Positions 50,794 to 60,376 of a DNA stretch of 64,000 nucleotides are shown here, piece by piece. How positions within the stretch are numbered: position 1 is the first letter of the stretch; the number at the start of each line of letters is the position of its first letter. The notes under the pieces are model-generated. The model did not search any database and was not told the origin of the DNA. It saw nothing but the letters and a program-made list of their open reading frames with translations. Source of the stretch: an uncultured Hungatella sp. GTDB lineage: Bacteria > Bacillota > Clostridia > Lachnospirales > Lachnospiraceae. The stretch is from NCBI GenBank assembly GCA_949879795.1, contig CATLBR010000016.1:1-64000 (forward strand), given 5' to 3'. A program made the position numbers and the translations under genes.

Positions 50794-51525
50794 TTTCATT
50801 CCGGAGGGTCCGGGATACAGGTTTCTCATGACGCCGTTATGGAGTTCAAGGGCTTCTCCGTACAGTGTCTCAAGGCCGTTTTCCGATATCACATAGCTTC
50901 CGTCCGGAAGGATCAGGAAGGTGTATCCATAGCTGTCGGGAAAAGTGATATCTTCAAACAGCCTCTTTCCGTCCAGCAGGCGATCCTTCGCCTCCTGATA
51001 GTGGGGGAGGATCTGCAGGCGGGTCAGGCCGAGGCCGGAGAGAAACCGCCTATATTTTGGATCTGTGGATTCTCCGGAAAGTTCCGGCTGGGCATAGACT
51101 GTCTCGGCACAGTTCATAGTTCCTGCGCTGATACCCATGACAGTGCCGTCAAAGTCCCGAATAAGTTTTTTCAGCTCAATGTCTGCAAAAAAAGCGTTCT
51201 GGGAGGGAACATGACCACCTGCCAGAATGACAATCTGGCTTTCCGCCAGAAATTCTTTTATATATTTCTGATTTCTTCTGTCACAGATGGTCAGACGGGA
51301 CACAGGTATCCCGCTGATCTCAAAGAATCCTTCAAATTCCTCTCTCATCTTGTCATTGTGGGCGAAGGCGCAGGGATCCGAAGCGATCATCAGACAGCGG
51401 TCCCCAGGCTTCCATCCCCGGGTGAAATTCTCCAGAAATCCGTTTTCCCTGCTGTATCCGTAAAGGATTCTGCCGTCTGCCTGAGGGTATGGGCTGCAGG
51501 GGCTGCTTGTCAAAAACAATCGCAT
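50788..51525 (-). CDS. Peptidase S51 (peptidase E-like) family protein
   Basis: 245 residues. The class-I amidotransferase-like fold of peptidase E, with the Ser nucleophile in MGISAGTMN near 134, the ILAGGHVPSQN loop near 100, and a His in LPHYQ near 172. Cleaves after Asp in di/tripeptides, or may have another hydrolase role. It lies three bases after degV on the minus strand and is co-transcribed with it. Confidence 0.88.
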   Translation of the reverse strand: MRLFLTSSPCSPYPQADGRILYGYSRENGFLENFTRGWKPGDRCLMIASDPCAFAHNDKMREEFEGFFEISGIPVSRLTICDRRNQKYIKEFLAESQIVILAGGHVPSQNAFFADIELKKLIRDFDGTVMGISAGTMNCAETVYAQPELSGESTDPKYRRFLSGLGLTRLQILPHYQEAKDRLLDGKRLFEDITFPDSYGYTFLILPDGSYVISENGLETLYGEALELHNGVMRNLYPGPSGMKL

Positions 51526-51528
51526 ATA

Positions 51529-52407
51529 TTACCTCCTTGCTGGCCGGCAGGAGCAGCCGATTCCCAGCCCTCCGTGGCCGATATGGCAGGAAACTCCCAG
51601 GGACAGCTGGTCACACATGACTTCCATTTCAGGAAACGCCTCCTGAATTTCCCTGACCCACTGGTCGGTATCTTCCCTGGAAGCACTGGTTGCAGCCAGG
51701 AGATACAGTTCTCCCCGATCCTTCCAGGCTTTGAAGGTAGTCTCCATATCGTGGGCCATGGCCTCCAACATGGTCTTTTTTGCCTTTACAATACCCCTGC
51801 ACTTTTTAAACGAATCCAGAAGCCCTACATTCAATTTTAAGATAGGCTTGATATTCAAAACACTTCCCAAGAGAGCTGCGGCAGGGGTGATCCGCCCGCC
51901 TTTTTTCAAGTGTTCCAAGGTGTCGACGCCTATGTAGATGGACATCTGATCTTTTGACTGTTCCAGCATATTCTTGATTTCAGAGGCGGGGTACCCCTCG
52001 CTTATGAGCTCCAGACAATCGAGAACCGAGCGGTGCAGGGGAGCGGAAACTCTCCCGTTGTCCACCACAAAAACCCTGCCTTCATATGGATCATCCTGTG
52101 CCAGAGCGGCCGCCGTGGCGCAGGAACCGCTGAGTCCGCTGCTGATGGGTATATAGAGAATCTGCTCAAATTCTTTGAGAGCTCTGTCCCACAGCTGCAT
52201 CACCTCGGCGGGAGACGGCTGGGAGGTGGATATGTCCGCTCCTGAATCCAGCTTTTCAAAAAATTCTTCCCTGGATAGGGTAATGTCCTCGTAGTAAACC
52301 TGGCCGTCTATATAAAATGGCATGGGAAGCACATAGATTCCGAGTTTTTGGGCCTCCGCCTGGGTAATCGAACTGTGGCTGTCCGTGACAACTCCAATTG
52401 ATTTCAT
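51529..52407 (-). CDS. DegV family fatty-acid-binding protein
   Basis: 292 residues. SIGVVTDSHSSIT at the start, STSQPSPAEVMQLW near 60, PISSGLSGSCATAA near 87 and GGRITPAAALLGSVL near 170 are diagnostic. DegV/FakB proteins hold a fatty acid for phosphorylation by FakA. No fakA nearby. The C-terminal tail ends with CHIGHGGLGIGCSC. AGGAGGAATCAACC before the ATG. First gene of a two-gene minus operon with the S51 peptidase. Confidence 0.92.
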   Translation of the reverse strand: MKSIGVVTDSHSSITQAEAQKLGIYVLPMPFYIDGQVYYEDITLSREEFFEKLDSGADISTSQPSPAEVMQLWDRALKEFEQILYIPISSGLSGSCATAAALAQDDPYEGRVFVVDNGRVSAPLHRSVLDCLELISEGYPASEIKNMLEQSKDQMSIYIGVDTLEHLKKGGRITPAAALLGSVLNIKPILKLNVGLLDSFKKCRGIVKAKKTMLEAMAHDMETTFKAWKDRGELYLLAATSASREDTDQWVREIQEAFPEMEVMCDQLSLGVSCHIGHGGLGIGCSCRPARR

Positions 52408-52555
52408 GGTTGATTCCTCCTGTAGATGACAAAGTTATTGACAATTATAGGTATTCTAGCACAAAATTTACTTTTTGGGTATAGATATTTGAAGGTCAAA
52501 ATATTTTTTGCAGGCAGGAGGGTCTGAGAAAAAATAATTATTGAGGAAAAAAAGG

Positions 52556-52584
52556 TTGCAATATACCCCATGGGGGTATATAAT
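52556..52584 (+). promoter_or_regulatory. Copper-controlled promoter with CsoR operator in the spacer
   Basis: TTGCAA (52556-52561), 17 bases, TATAAT (52579-52584). The spacer is the near-perfect palindrome TATACCCC-ATG-GGGGTATA (52562-52580), the G/C-tract operator type of CsoR. CsoR lets go when it binds Cu(I). Confidence 0.85.
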
Positions 52585-52650
52585 GGCAGAGTGAGAGAAT
52601 TTGAGAGGGAATGGGTGTGAATAGGACTGAGAGCGGAAGGAGGACAGGGG

Positions 52651-52965
52651 TTGGAGAGAGAAGCGGAGAGCGGGTGTGAATACTGCGGTAAGAAGAAGGA
52701 GAGGCAGGAGCAGGAGTATAGGGATTTGATTCACCGTCTGAACCGGATCGAGGGACAGATTCGGGGAATAAGAGGGATGGTGGAGAGGGATGCTTACTGC
52801 CCGGAGATACTGGTTCAGGTGGCTGCGGCTAACGCGGCGCTCAACAGTTTTAACAAAGTGCTGCTTGCCAGTCATATCCGAACCTGCGTGGCCAGGGACA
52901 TCAGGGAGGGAAAAGAGGAGACCATCGATGAGCTGGTGGCTATTCTGCAGAAATTGATGAAGTAG
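52651..52965 (+). CDS. csoR: Copper-sensing repressor CsoR
   Basis: 104 residues. All-helical CsoR/FrmR family: LIHRLNRIEGQIRGIRGMVE at 26-45, then the Cu(I) ligands C50 (DAYCPEIL), H75 and C79 (SHIRTC), the C-H-C set of true copper sensors. An extra C9xxC12 is at the N-terminus. It starts with TTG at 52651, seven bases behind AAGGAGG. It leads the operon with copA and is preceded by its operator at 52562-52580, so it represses itself and the exporter until copper rises. Confidence 0.93.
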   Translation: MEREAESGCEYCGKKKERQEQEYRDLIHRLNRIEGQIRGIRGMVERDAYCPEILVQVAAANAALNSFNKVLLASHIRTCVARDIREGKEETIDELVAILQKLMK

Positions 52966-52986
52966 AAAGGGGAGGAAAGAAGGACG

Positions 52987-53061
52987 ATGGGAGATCTGGC
53001 AATTATTGTTGCTGCGGCAGCACGTTTAGTTTTCGGTCTTCGGGCAACCATAGACATATGA
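52987..53061 (+). CDS. Possible 24-residue hydrophobic peptide between csoR and copA
   Basis: An ATG at 52987 with GGAGG 11 bases upstream opens a 24-codon frame: Met-Gly-Asp, then a hydrophobic run with IIVAAAA and LVFGLRA, ending at TGA 53061. The beginning resembles short single-pass membrane peptides such as the N-terminus of FeoB-associated Cys-rich proteins, but the Cys tail is missing. It might be real, a truncated remnant, or chance. Confidence 0.3.
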   Translation: MGDLAIIVAAAARLVFGLRATIDI

Positions 53062-53111
53062 AGGGCCGCGGCGGATTTCAGGTAAAGAATATTGAATTTA
53101 AGGAGGCATAG

Positions 53112-55703
53112 ATGGAACAGTATACGGTAACCGGTATGAGCTGTGCGGCCTGCAGCGCCCGTGTGGAGAAGGCGGTGTCCAAGGTGGAGGGAGTGACTTC
53201 CTGCTCTGTGAGCCTTTTGACCAACTCCATGGGGGTGGAGGGCGGCGCGCCGGCTCAGGCCGTCATAGCGGCGGTGGAGGCAGCGGGCTATGGCGCCTCG
53301 CTAAAAGGCTCAGACGGAAGACAGAAGGCCTCAGGGAGCGCTCAGGCCGGGGAGGATTTGCTGAAGGACAGGGAGACTCCCTTGCTGAAGAGGAGGCTTT
53401 GCTCATCTCTGGGATTTTTGATAGTGCTTATGTACATTTCCATGGGACATATGATGTGGAACTGGCCGGTTCCAGTATTTCTGGCGGGAAACCATGTGGC
53501 CATGGGACTTTTGCAGCTGCTTCTGACAGTAGTTATCATGGTTGTCAACCAGAAGTTTTTTATCAGCGGTTTTAAGAGTTTATGGCACAGAGCTCCCAAC
53601 ATGGACACTCTGGTGGCGCTGGGGTCCGGGGCCTCCTTTGTGTACAGCACCTATGCCTTGTTTGCCATGACCGACGCTCAGATGAAAGGGGACATGGCAG
53701 GAGTTATGTCCTACATGCATGAGTTCTATTTTGAGTCGGCAGCCATGATTCTGACGCTGATCACCGTGGGCAAGATGCTCGAGGCAAGGTCAAAGGGTAA
53801 GACTACAGATGCGCTTAAGAGTCTGATGAAGCTGGCTCCAAAGACAGCTGCCGTCGTGAGGGACGGGGTGGAGATCCAAGTGCCGGTGGAGCAGGTGAGA
53901 CAAGAGGATATCTTTGTGGTGCGCCCCGGGGAGAATATTCCGGTGGACGGTGTGGTTCTGGAAGGAAACAGCGCGGTCAATGAGTCGGCTCTCACAGGGG
54001 AGAGCATTCCCGTAGACAAGGGAGAGGGAGACAGGGTGTTTGCCGCCACGGTGAATCAGTCCGGATTTATCCGGTGTCGGGCTACCAGGGTGGGGGAGGA
54101 TACTACCCTGTCCCAGATTATCCAGATGGTCAGCGACGCCGCGGCCACAAAGGCTCCCATCGCCAAGGTGGCGGACAAAGTGTCGGGAGTTTTTGTTCCT
54201 GCTGTCATCAGCATCGCTGCCGTCACCATGATTGTCTGGCTTTTTGCCGGGGCGGGTATGGGGTTTGCCCTGGCCAGGGGTATCTCCGTCCTGGTTATCA
54301 GCTGTCCCTGCGCTCTGGGTCTGGCCACACCGGTGGCTATCATGGTTGGAAATGGCATGGGAGCAAAGAACGGTATCTTATTTAAGACGGCAGTGTCTCT
54401 GGAAGAGGCAGGAAAGGTGCAGATCATAGCCCTGGACAAGACGGGGACCATCACCAGAGGGGAGCCGGAGGTGACGGATATTATACCGGCCGGGGGTATA
54501 TCGGAGGAGGAGCTGTTGAGCGCGGCCTACGCGTTGGAGAGAAGAAGCGAGCATCCGCTGGCCAAGGCTATACTCCAGAGGGCGGAGAGTATGGGGTTGG
54601 AGAGCAGGGAAGTCACGGATTTTCAGGCCCTGCCCGGCAACGGGCTTTCCGCCGTGCTGGAGGGTTCAGCCATGGCAGGAGGGAATTTTAAGTTTATCAG
54701 CAGCAGGGCCAGGGTGGAAGAAGAATTGAAACTGCAGTCGGAGCACCTGGCGGAGGAAGGGAAGACGCCTCTGTTTTTCAGCAGGGACAAAGAGCTGATG
54801 GGCATCATCGCCGTGGCGGACGTGATCAAGGAGGACAGTCCTCAGGCAGTAAAGGAACTGCAGAATATGGGGATCCGGGTGGTTATGCTAACCGGGGACA
54901 ACGAGCGCACCGCCAAGGCCATAGGAAACCAGGCAGGTGTGGACCAGGTGATTGCCGGAGTTCTCCCTGAGGGAAAGGAGAGCGTTATCAAATCCCTGAA
55001 AAGCCAGGGCAAAGTGGCTATGGTGGGAGACGGCATCAACGATGCTCCTGCCCTGACCAGAGCAGATATAGGCATCGCCATCGGGGCGGGGACGGACGTG
55101 GCTATCGATGCGGCGGACGTGGTTCTGATGAAAAGCCTGTTAAGCGATGTGCCGGCGGCTGTCCGCTTAAGCAGGGCGACTCTCAGGAATATTCATGAAA
55201 ATCTGTTCTGGGCATTTTTTTACAATGTAGTAGGGATTCCCCTGGCTGCCGGCCTGTGGTATCCTGTATTCGGGTGGAAGTTAAACCCCATGTTCGGAGC
55301 GGCAGCTATGAGTCTGTCCAGCTTCTGTGTGGTTACCAACGCCCTGAGACTGAATCTGTTCCGCATCCATGATGCAGGAAAAGATAGACCCCGCCGCCCG
55401 GCGAAAGCAGGCTGCCTGCCTGGTCGGGAGCAGGAGGCAAGGGATGCCCGGAGGGGCGAAAAAATCAAAGCAGAGAAGATGGAGGAGATCACCATGGAAA
55501 AGACGATGAAAATTGAAGGAATGATGTGCGGACACTGCGAGACCAGAGTGAAAAAGTGTCTGGAGGCTCTGCCCCAGGTTGCCCAAGCGGTTGTAAGCCA
55601 TGAGGCGGGAACGGCAGTAGTCACCCTGAACGGCGATATAGCCGACGATGTGCTGAAGAAAGCCGTGGAGGACCAGGACTACAAGGTTCTGTCGGTTCAG
55701 TGA
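53112..55703 (+). CDS. copA: Cu(I)-exporting P1B-type ATPase with a C-terminal CopZ-like domain
   Basis: 863 residues. N-terminal heavy-metal domain with C11/C14 (MSCAACS), eight predicted helices, the metal-path motif [11 protein letters not shown] near 397, the phosphorylation motif DKTGT near 442, MLTGDN near 593, and [10 protein letters not shown] near 640. After the last helix (about 750) and a basic linker, a second heavy-metal domain follows ([10 protein letters not shown]806/C809), resembling the separate chaperone CopZ. Within the frame, GGAGG plus an ATG at 55494 could start CopZ alone. The start ATG at 53112 has AAGGAGG. Pumps copper out; with CsoR it is a complete copper-defence module. 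Confidence 0.93.
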   Translation: MEQYTVTGMSCAACSARVEKAVSKVEGVTSCSVSLLTNSMGVEGGAPAQAVIAAVEAAGYGASLKGSDGRQKASGSAQAGEDLLKDRETPLLKRRLCSSLGFLIVLMYISMGHMMWNWPVPVFLAGNHVAMGLLQLLLTVVIMVVNQKFFISGFKSLWHRAPNMDTLVALGSGASFVYSTYALFAMTDAQMKGDMAGVMSYMHEFYFESAAMILTLITVGKMLEARSKGKTTDALKSLMKLAPKTAAVVRDGVEIQVPVEQVRQEDIFVVRPGENIPVDGVVLEGNSAVNESALTGESIPVDKGEGDRVFAATVNQSGFIRCRATRVGEDTTLSQIIQMVSDAAATKAPIAKVADKVSGVFVPAVISIAAVTMIVWLFAGAGMGFALARGISVLVISCPCALGLATPVAIMVGNGMGAKNGILFKTAVSLEEAGKVQIIALDKTGTITRGEPEVTDIIPAGGISEEELLSAAYALERRSEHPLAKAILQRAESMGLESREVTDFQALPGNGLSAVLEGSAMAGGNFKFISSRARVEEELKLQSEHLAEEGKTPLFFSRDKELMGIIAVADVIKEDSPQAVKELQNMGIRVVMLTGDNERTAKAIGNQAGVDQVIAGVLPEGKESVIKSLKSQGKVAMVGDGINDAPALTRADIGIAIGAGTDVAIDAADVVLMKSLLSDVPAAVRLSRATLRNIHENLFWAFFYNVVGIPLAAGLWYPVFGWKLNPMFGAAAMSLSSFCVVTNALRLNLFRIHDAGKDRPRRPAKAGCLPGREQEARDARRGEKIKAEKMEEITMEKTMKIEGMMCGHCETRVKKCLEALPQVAQAVVSHEAGTAVVTLNGDIADDVLKKAVEDQDYKVLSVQ
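55494..55703 (+). CDS. Possible internally started CopZ-like copper chaperone (within copA)
   Basis: 69 residues in frame with the end of CopA: a complete heavy-metal domain with [14 protein letters not shown] and the typical beta-alpha-beta fold pattern. GGAGG (55481-55485) lies eight bases before its ATG, a spacing as good as that of independent genes here. It may be made both as the tail of CopA and as a free chaperone. Overlaps copA completely. Confidence 0.4.
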   Translation: MEKTMKIEGMMCGHCETRVKKCLEALPQVAQAVVSHEAGTAVVTLNGDIADDVLKKAVEDQDYKVLSVQ

Positions 55704-55732
55704 GGCGGATGGGTTTTTGGGCAGTATAAGTG

Positions 55733-55778
55733 AGAAAAGAGAATGTCTGTCAGGAGAGCGGCAGACATTCTCTTTTCT
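55733..55778 (+). terminator. Strong intrinsic terminator after copA
   Basis: AGAAAAGAGAATGTCTG (55733-55749) pairs without mismatch with 55762-55778; loop of 12 bases; TTTTC in the right arm. Confidence 0.88.
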
Positions 55779-55853
55779 CGTCTCTGTCAGGTTTCAGCTG
55801 AGCAGCTGTATGGCGGTGGACGAAGGTATCGTGTCGAGGAGAGAATTCACATA

Positions 55854-55883
55854 TTGGCAAAACATGGAGATGTGTGTTATACT
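55854..55883 (+). promoter_or_regulatory. Promoter for the dUTPase gene
   Basis: TTGGCA (55854-55859), 18 bases, TATACT (55878-55883) with TG just before (extended -10). It places the transcript start near 55890, so an in-frame GTG at 55874 cannot be the start. Confidence 0.6.
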
Positions 55884-55930
55884 GTCCCTATTGCGGTGCA
55901 GAAGTACGAGAGGAAGAGAGGGCCGGGAAT

Positions 55931-56365
55931 ATGGAAACCATAACCGTCAGGTATTTTACTGACAAAATCGACAGATTGTGCTTTGTAGGAGGAAAGTCGG
56001 ACTGGATCGATCTCCGAGCGGCAGAGGATGTGGAGCTGAAAGCGGGAGAATACCGTGCCATCCCTCTGGGAGTGGCGATGAAACTTCCCCAAGGGTACGA
56101 GGCTCATGTGGTGCCCAGAAGTTCCACATTTAAAAATTTCGGAGTTATTCAGACCAACTCTATGGGGGTCATAGATGAGAGTTACTGCGGGGATCATGAC
56201 CAGTGGTATTTTCCGGTCTATGCCCTGAGAGATACGGTGATCCATATTAATGACCGTATCTGCCAGTTTCGGATTGTGAAGCATCAGCCTTCCGTGGTCT
56301 TTCAGGTGGCGGAACAGCTGGCGGATGAAGACAGGGGCGGTCTGGGAAGTACAGGAATCAGGTAG
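55931..56365 (+). CDS. dut: dUTP diphosphatase (trimeric dUTPase)
   Basis: 144 residues. Hydrolyses dUTP to dUMP, keeping uracil out of [14 protein letters not shown] at the start, then [16 protein letters not shown] (motif 2 region), [10 protein letters not shown] (catalytic Asp, motif 3) and the C-terminal [10 protein letters not shown] arm. The frame is open upstream, with a CPYCG sequence, but the promoter's -10 lies inside that part, so the ATG at 55931 with AGAGGG is preferred. Confidence 0.9.
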   Translation: METITVRYFTDKIDRLCFVGGKSDWIDLRAAEDVELKAGEYRAIPLGVAMKLPQGYEAHVVPRSSTFKNFGVIQTNSMGVIDESYCGDHDQWYFPVYALRDTVIHINDRICQFRIVKHQPSVVFQVAEQLADEDRGGLGSTGIR

Positions 56366-56381
56366 GAACGGAGAGGGTATT

Positions 56382-57146
56382 ATGGGCAGAATAAAGGGTT
56401 ATTTGTGTGTTCTTTTGATAGCTTTATCTCTTGCAGGCTGTCAGAATCAGGAAAAGGAGCGTCAGGAACTTCGGCTTCAGGGAATCGGGCAGCTGGACGC
56501 GGGAGATTATGAGGGGGCGGTGGCATCTTTTGAGGAGGCTCTGTCGAAAACTACCAGCGGAATTGTGGGAGAGTTTGAACTGGACATCTTAAAATACCGG
56601 GCAGAGGCAGAGTATGGGGCAGGAGATTTTCAGGCTGCGGCCTACACTTACGAAATCTTGATGCAGGTGGACGAAGAGAGGCAGGAATACCGGAATCGAG
56701 CCTGCTTTCTGTGGACCATGGCAGGAGAGGCGGACAAGGCCAGGGAACTTTATGAGAAGATGTACCAGGCAGAACCTGACAGCCAGGAGACGGCGGAGAC
56801 ACTTCTGATCCTGGGGCAGCTTTTGACAGACTTGGATCGTTTTGACGAGGCCATGAAACTGTATGAGCAGGCCGTGAATGGGGGAATCAAAAACGGGGAA
56901 ATTTATAATCGGTTGGGATTGTGTCAGCTGGAGCAGGATGACTATGACATGGCACTCCACTATTTCGAACTGGGGGTGCAGACAGGGGACATGTCCGCTA
57001 TGGAGAATCTTTTGAGGAATCAGGCAGCGGTCTATGAGAAGAAGCTGGATTTTGCGAAAGCTCTTTCTGTCTTGGAACAGTACACCGCGGCCTACGGGGC
57101 TACTCCAGAGATACAAAAGGAGATAGAATTTCTCAGGAGCAGATAA
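56382..57146 (+). CDS. TPR repeat lipoprotein
   Basis: 254 residues. Lipoprotein signal with lipobox SLAGC (Cys about 19), then five or six TPR-like helix pairs (QLDAGDYEGAVASFEEAL, KYRAEAEYGAGDFQAAAY, RFDEAMKLYEQAV, DDYDMALHYFELGV). Surface-exposed protein-interaction scaffold; partners unknown. The ATG at 56382 has GGAGAGGG. It starts 16 bases after dut and 43 bases before hflX. Confidence 0.85.
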   Translation: MGRIKGYLCVLLIALSLAGCQNQEKERQELRLQGIGQLDAGDYEGAVASFEEALSKTTSGIVGEFELDILKYRAEAEYGAGDFQAAAYTYEILMQVDEERQEYRNRACFLWTMAGEADKARELYEKMYQAEPDSQETAETLLILGQLLTDLDRFDEAMKLYEQAVNGGIKNGEIYNRLGLCQLEQDDYDMALHYFELGVQTGDMSAMENLLRNQAAVYEKKLDFAKALSVLEQYTAAYGATPEIQKEIEFLRSR

Positions 57147-57189
57147 GAAGAGAGCGGTTTTTGAGAAAAAGTCTTGAAAGGAGTTATAG

Positions 57190-58437
57190 TTGGCAGAGCT
57201 TATAGAGTTAAAAGCTATAGAAGAGCGGGTTATCCTCCTGGCCGTGAATACTGGAGAGGAACGTGACACCCGGGCGTGTCTGGACGAGCTGGAAGAACTG
57301 GTGAAGACAGCAGGAGCCGTCGCTGTGGACAAGATGATACAGAATCGGGAGACTGTTCACCCGGGGCTTTATATTGGAAAAGGAAAGATTGAGGAGGTAA
57401 AGGAGCGGATCTGGGAGCTGGATGCCACAGGCGTGGTCTGCGACGATGAGCTGTCCCCCGCCCAGCTGCACAATCTGGAAGATGCCCTGGATACAAAGGT
57501 TATGGACAGAACCATGGTGATTCTGGATATTTTTGCCGCCAGGGCCAGAACCAGGGAGGGAAAGATTCAGGTGGAGCTGGCGCAGCTAAAATACCGGGCC
57601 GCCAGGCTGGTGGGACTCAGAAATTCCCTGTCAAGGCTTGGAGGAGGAATCGGAACCAGAGGGCCGGGGGAGAAGAAGCTGGAGATGGACCGGCGCCTGA
57701 TTCATGAGCGGATCGGACAGCTGAAAGAGGAGCTCAAAGGCGTGGAGCGCCACAGAGAGGTGCAGCGCAGGCAGAGGGAGAAGGCCCATACCCAGGTGGC
57801 GGCTATCGTGGGCTACACGAATGCTGGCAAATCCACGCTGTTGAACCGTCTGACCGGCGCGGGAATTCTGGCAGAAGATAAGCTGTTCGCCACCTTGGAC
57901 CCTACCACCAGAAATCTGGCGCTGCCGGGAGGACAGGAGATCCTGCTGACAGACACTGTAGGATTCATCCGCAAGCTGCCTCATCACCTTATTGAGGCTT
58001 TCAAGAGCACACTGGAGGAGGCAGGCTACAGCGACATTATCCTTCATGTGGTGGATTGCTCCAACCCACAGATGGATATGCAGATGCATATCGTGTACCA
58101 GACGTTAAAACAGCTCCAGGTGACAGACAAGACGATCATTACCATATTCAACAAGACAGATAAGCTGGAGGGGAACACAGTGCTTAAGGATCTGACTGCC
58201 GACTATCAGGTGAGGCTGTCCGCAAGGACCGGGGAGGGTGTGGATAACCTTCTGGAACTTCTGGAGACAGTCCTGAGAAATAGGCAGGTATATCTGGAGA
58301 GGCTTTATCCTTACAGCCAGGCAGGAACAATTCAGACTGTGCGGAGATACGGGGAGCTGCTGGCAGAAGAGTACCGGGAAGATGGAATTTTCATAAAAGC
58401 CTACGTCCCGGCAGAACTGTACGGTCAGGTGATATAG
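57190..58437 (+). CDS. hflX: GTPase HflX
   Basis: 415 residues. N-terminal nucleotide-binding domain (HflX domain, about 1-190, with PGLYIGKGKIEEV and VCDDELSPAQLHNL), a glycine-rich linker GGGIGTRGPGEKKLE near 160, and the Era-type G domain with G1 GYTNAGKSTL near 212, G3 DTVGFIRKLPHHLIEAF near 256 and G4 NKTDK near 320. Rescues or splits stalled ribosomes, especially after heat stress. Start is TTG at 57190, seven bases behind AAAGGAG. Confidence 0.93.
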   Translation: MAELIELKAIEERVILLAVNTGEERDTRACLDELEELVKTAGAVAVDKMIQNRETVHPGLYIGKGKIEEVKERIWELDATGVVCDDELSPAQLHNLEDALDTKVMDRTMVILDIFAARARTREGKIQVELAQLKYRAARLVGLRNSLSRLGGGIGTRGPGEKKLEMDRRLIHERIGQLKEELKGVERHREVQRRQREKAHTQVAAIVGYTNAGKSTLLNRLTGAGILAEDKLFATLDPTTRNLALPGGQEILLTDTVGFIRKLPHHLIEAFKSTLEEAGYSDIILHVVDCSNPQMDMQMHIVYQTLKQLQVTDKTIITIFNKTDKLEGNTVLKDLTADYQVRLSARTGEGVDNLLELLETVLRNRQVYLERLYPYSQAGTIQTVRRYGELLAEEYREDGIFIKAYVPAELYGQVI

Positions 58438-58460
58438 AAATACAGACAAAGGAGAACAGA

Positions 58461-59828
58461 ATGGAGAGAGAAAAGTTTTCTTCCAGGCTTGGGTTTATCC
58501 TCATATCGGCGGGATGCGCCATCGGCCTGGGAAATGTGTGGAGATTTCCCTATATTGTGGGAGAGTACGGGGGAGCAGCCTTTGTGCTGATCTACCTGCT
58601 GTTTCTGGTTGTACTGGGACTTCCCGTGGTGGTCATGGAGTTTGCGGTGGGGAGGGCCAGTCAGAAAAGCGCTGCCCTGTCTTTTGAAGTGCTGAAGCCT
58701 GAAGGGACCAATTGGCCGTGGGGCAAATACATTGCTATCGCAGGAAATTATCTTCTGATGATGTTCTACACCACTGTGGCGGGATGGATGGTACTGTACT
58801 TTGTAAAGATGCTCATGGGAGATTTTGAGAGCCTGGGCGCGGAGCAGGTGGCCGCCGAGTTCGGCGGCATGCTGGCGGATCCGGTGCTGATGTTGGCCAT
58901 GATGGTTATCGTGGTGCTGTTGGGATTTGCCGTCTGCGGGATGGGACTTCAAAACGGTGTGGAGAAGATCACGAAGGTGATGATGGTGTGCCTGCTGTTG
59001 CTGATGACGGTGCTGGCCGGCCATTCCATGATGATAAAAGGCGGCGGTGTAGGCCTTGAGTTTTATTTGAAGCCGGATTTCTCCAAAGTGATGGAAGCCG
59101 GTTTGGGAGAGGTGATTTTCGCGGCCCTGGGCCAGTCCTTTTTTACCCTGAGTATCGGAATCGGCGCCCTGGCAATTTTCGGAAGTTATATCGGCAAGGA
59201 GAAGAGGTTGACAGGGGAGGCCGTCAGTGTCATGTGTCTGGACACTCTTGTGGCCTTCATGGCAGGACTTATCATATTCCCTGCCTGCTTCGCCTACGGC
59301 ATTCAGCCGGACGCCGGACCGTCCCTGATATTCATCACCCTGCCTAACGTATTCAACCATATGGCCGGAGGGAGGATCTGGGGAGGAATGTTTTTCCTGT
59401 TTATGTCCTTCGCGGCCCTGTCCACGGTGATCGCCGTGTTTCAGAATATAGTGTCCTTTGCCACGGACCTGACAGGCTGCACGGTGAAAAAGGCTGTGGT
59501 GTGGAACGTGGCGGTGATGATCCTTCTCTCCATTCCCTGTGTCCTGGGATTTAATATGTGGAGCAGTTTTATGCCTCTCGGGGAAGGGACTAACGTTCTG
59601 GATCTGGAGGATTTTCTGGTGAGCAACAATCTGCTGCCCCTGGGGAGCCTTGTGTACCTTCTGTTTTGCACTGCCCGCTACGGGTGGGGGTTTGACAACT
59701 TCCTGAAGGAGGCTAATGCGGGCACAGGGCTTAAGTTTCCAAGATGGGCGAAGATGTATGTGAGCTATGTGCTTCCCGCTTTGATACTTCTGATCTTTTT
59801 CCAGGGATACTGGGCAAAATTCGGTTGA
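58461..59828 (+). CDS. Sodium-dependent transporter of the NSS (SNF) family
   Basis: 455 residues with about 11-12 helices. The first, broken helix reads GCAIGLGNVWRFPYIVGEYGGAAF, which forms the Na+ and substrate sites of NSS transporters (LeuT, MhsT). FLLFLVVLGLPVVVMEFAVG follows. Helices 6-8 contain ALGQSFFTLSIGIGALAIFGSY near 220. It imports an amino acid or similar solute with Na+; which one is unclear. Between hflX and an XRE gene; AAAGGAG before ATG. Confidence 0.92.
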   Translation: MEREKFSSRLGFILISAGCAIGLGNVWRFPYIVGEYGGAAFVLIYLLFLVVLGLPVVVMEFAVGRASQKSAALSFEVLKPEGTNWPWGKYIAIAGNYLLMMFYTTVAGWMVLYFVKMLMGDFESLGAEQVAAEFGGMLADPVLMLAMMVIVVLLGFAVCGMGLQNGVEKITKVMMVCLLLLMTVLAGHSMMIKGGGVGLEFYLKPDFSKVMEAGLGEVIFAALGQSFFTLSIGIGALAIFGSYIGKEKRLTGEAVSVMCLDTLVAFMAGLIIFPACFAYGIQPDAGPSLIFITLPNVFNHMAGGRIWGGMFFLFMSFAALSTVIAVFQNIVSFATDLTGCTVKKAVVWNVAVMILLSIPCVLGFNMWSSFMPLGEGTNVLDLEDFLVSNNLLPLGSLVYLLFCTARYGWGFDNFLKEANAGTGLKFPRWAKMYVSYVLPALILLIFFQGYWAKFG

Positions 59829-59937
59829 ATACAGGATTATCCATTTTCTGATGGTACGGACGTCAGCCATAGAAGTACGATATTTTAAGTCTGTAATCTG
59901 TCTAAAAAATCCAATAAGATAAAAGAAGGATTTTCAG

Positions 59938-60291
59938 ATGGAGAAGTACGGTACTATGGAAAATGAAAGAATTTTGGAAAAGATTGAGGAACTGATGGCA
60001 GAGCATGAATTCACAAAATACAGGCTGGCCAAGTTAAGCGGGATTAAGAAATCCACGATCACCACCATATTTACCAAGAGAAGTACGGTGAGCGTGTACA
60101 ATCTGTCCAAGATGTGTAAGGCGTTTGATCTGACGCTGTCAGAATTTTTCGCGATGTTGGAGGGGGAGCCCAGAACAGACAGGATTCAGAATTTTCCGGT
60201 TGAGTGGTGGAACAGCCTGCAGCCGGATACCAGGAGAAAAGTCTCCGCCATGATGTTCACCATGGCGGAACTGGTGGAGAAGGGAACATGA
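59938..60291 (+). CDS. XRE-family HTH transcriptional regulator
   Basis: 117 residues. Cro/C1 HTH near 20-75: FTKYRLAKLSGIKKSTITTIFTKR, then VYNLSKMCKAFDLTLSEFF. The rest is a short, mostly helical tail. Small stand-alone regulator with no neighbour that explains its target; it converges with an ECF operon. GAAGGA precedes the ATG; a second ATG lies six codons further. Confidence 0.88.
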   Translation: MEKYGTMENERILEKIEELMAEHEFTKYRLAKLSGIKKSTITTIFTKRSTVSVYNLSKMCKAFDLTLSEFFAMLEGEPRTDRIQNFPVEWWNSLQPDTRRKVSAMMFTMAELVEKGT

Positions 60292-60322
60292 GAGGTACAT
60301 GATTTTGAGGGGCTGAGAAGAG

Positions 60323-60370
60323 AAAAACGGCAGCCGGACCACAGGAGCTTGGGGTTCGGCTGCCGTTTTT
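60323..60370. terminator. Bidirectional intrinsic terminator between XRE gene and ECF operon
   Basis: AAAAACGGCAGCCG (60323-60336) pairs exactly with CGGCTGCCGTTTTT (60357-60370), with additional pairing in the loop. Confidence 0.9.
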
Positions 60371-60376
60371 GCCGGG

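Noticed and set aside
55874-55930. An N-terminal zinc-ribbon-like extension (CPYCG) of the dUTPase from a GTG start
   Set aside because: The -10 of a good promoter (55878-55883) lies inside it, so it would not be transcribed, and dUTPases start at the later ATG.
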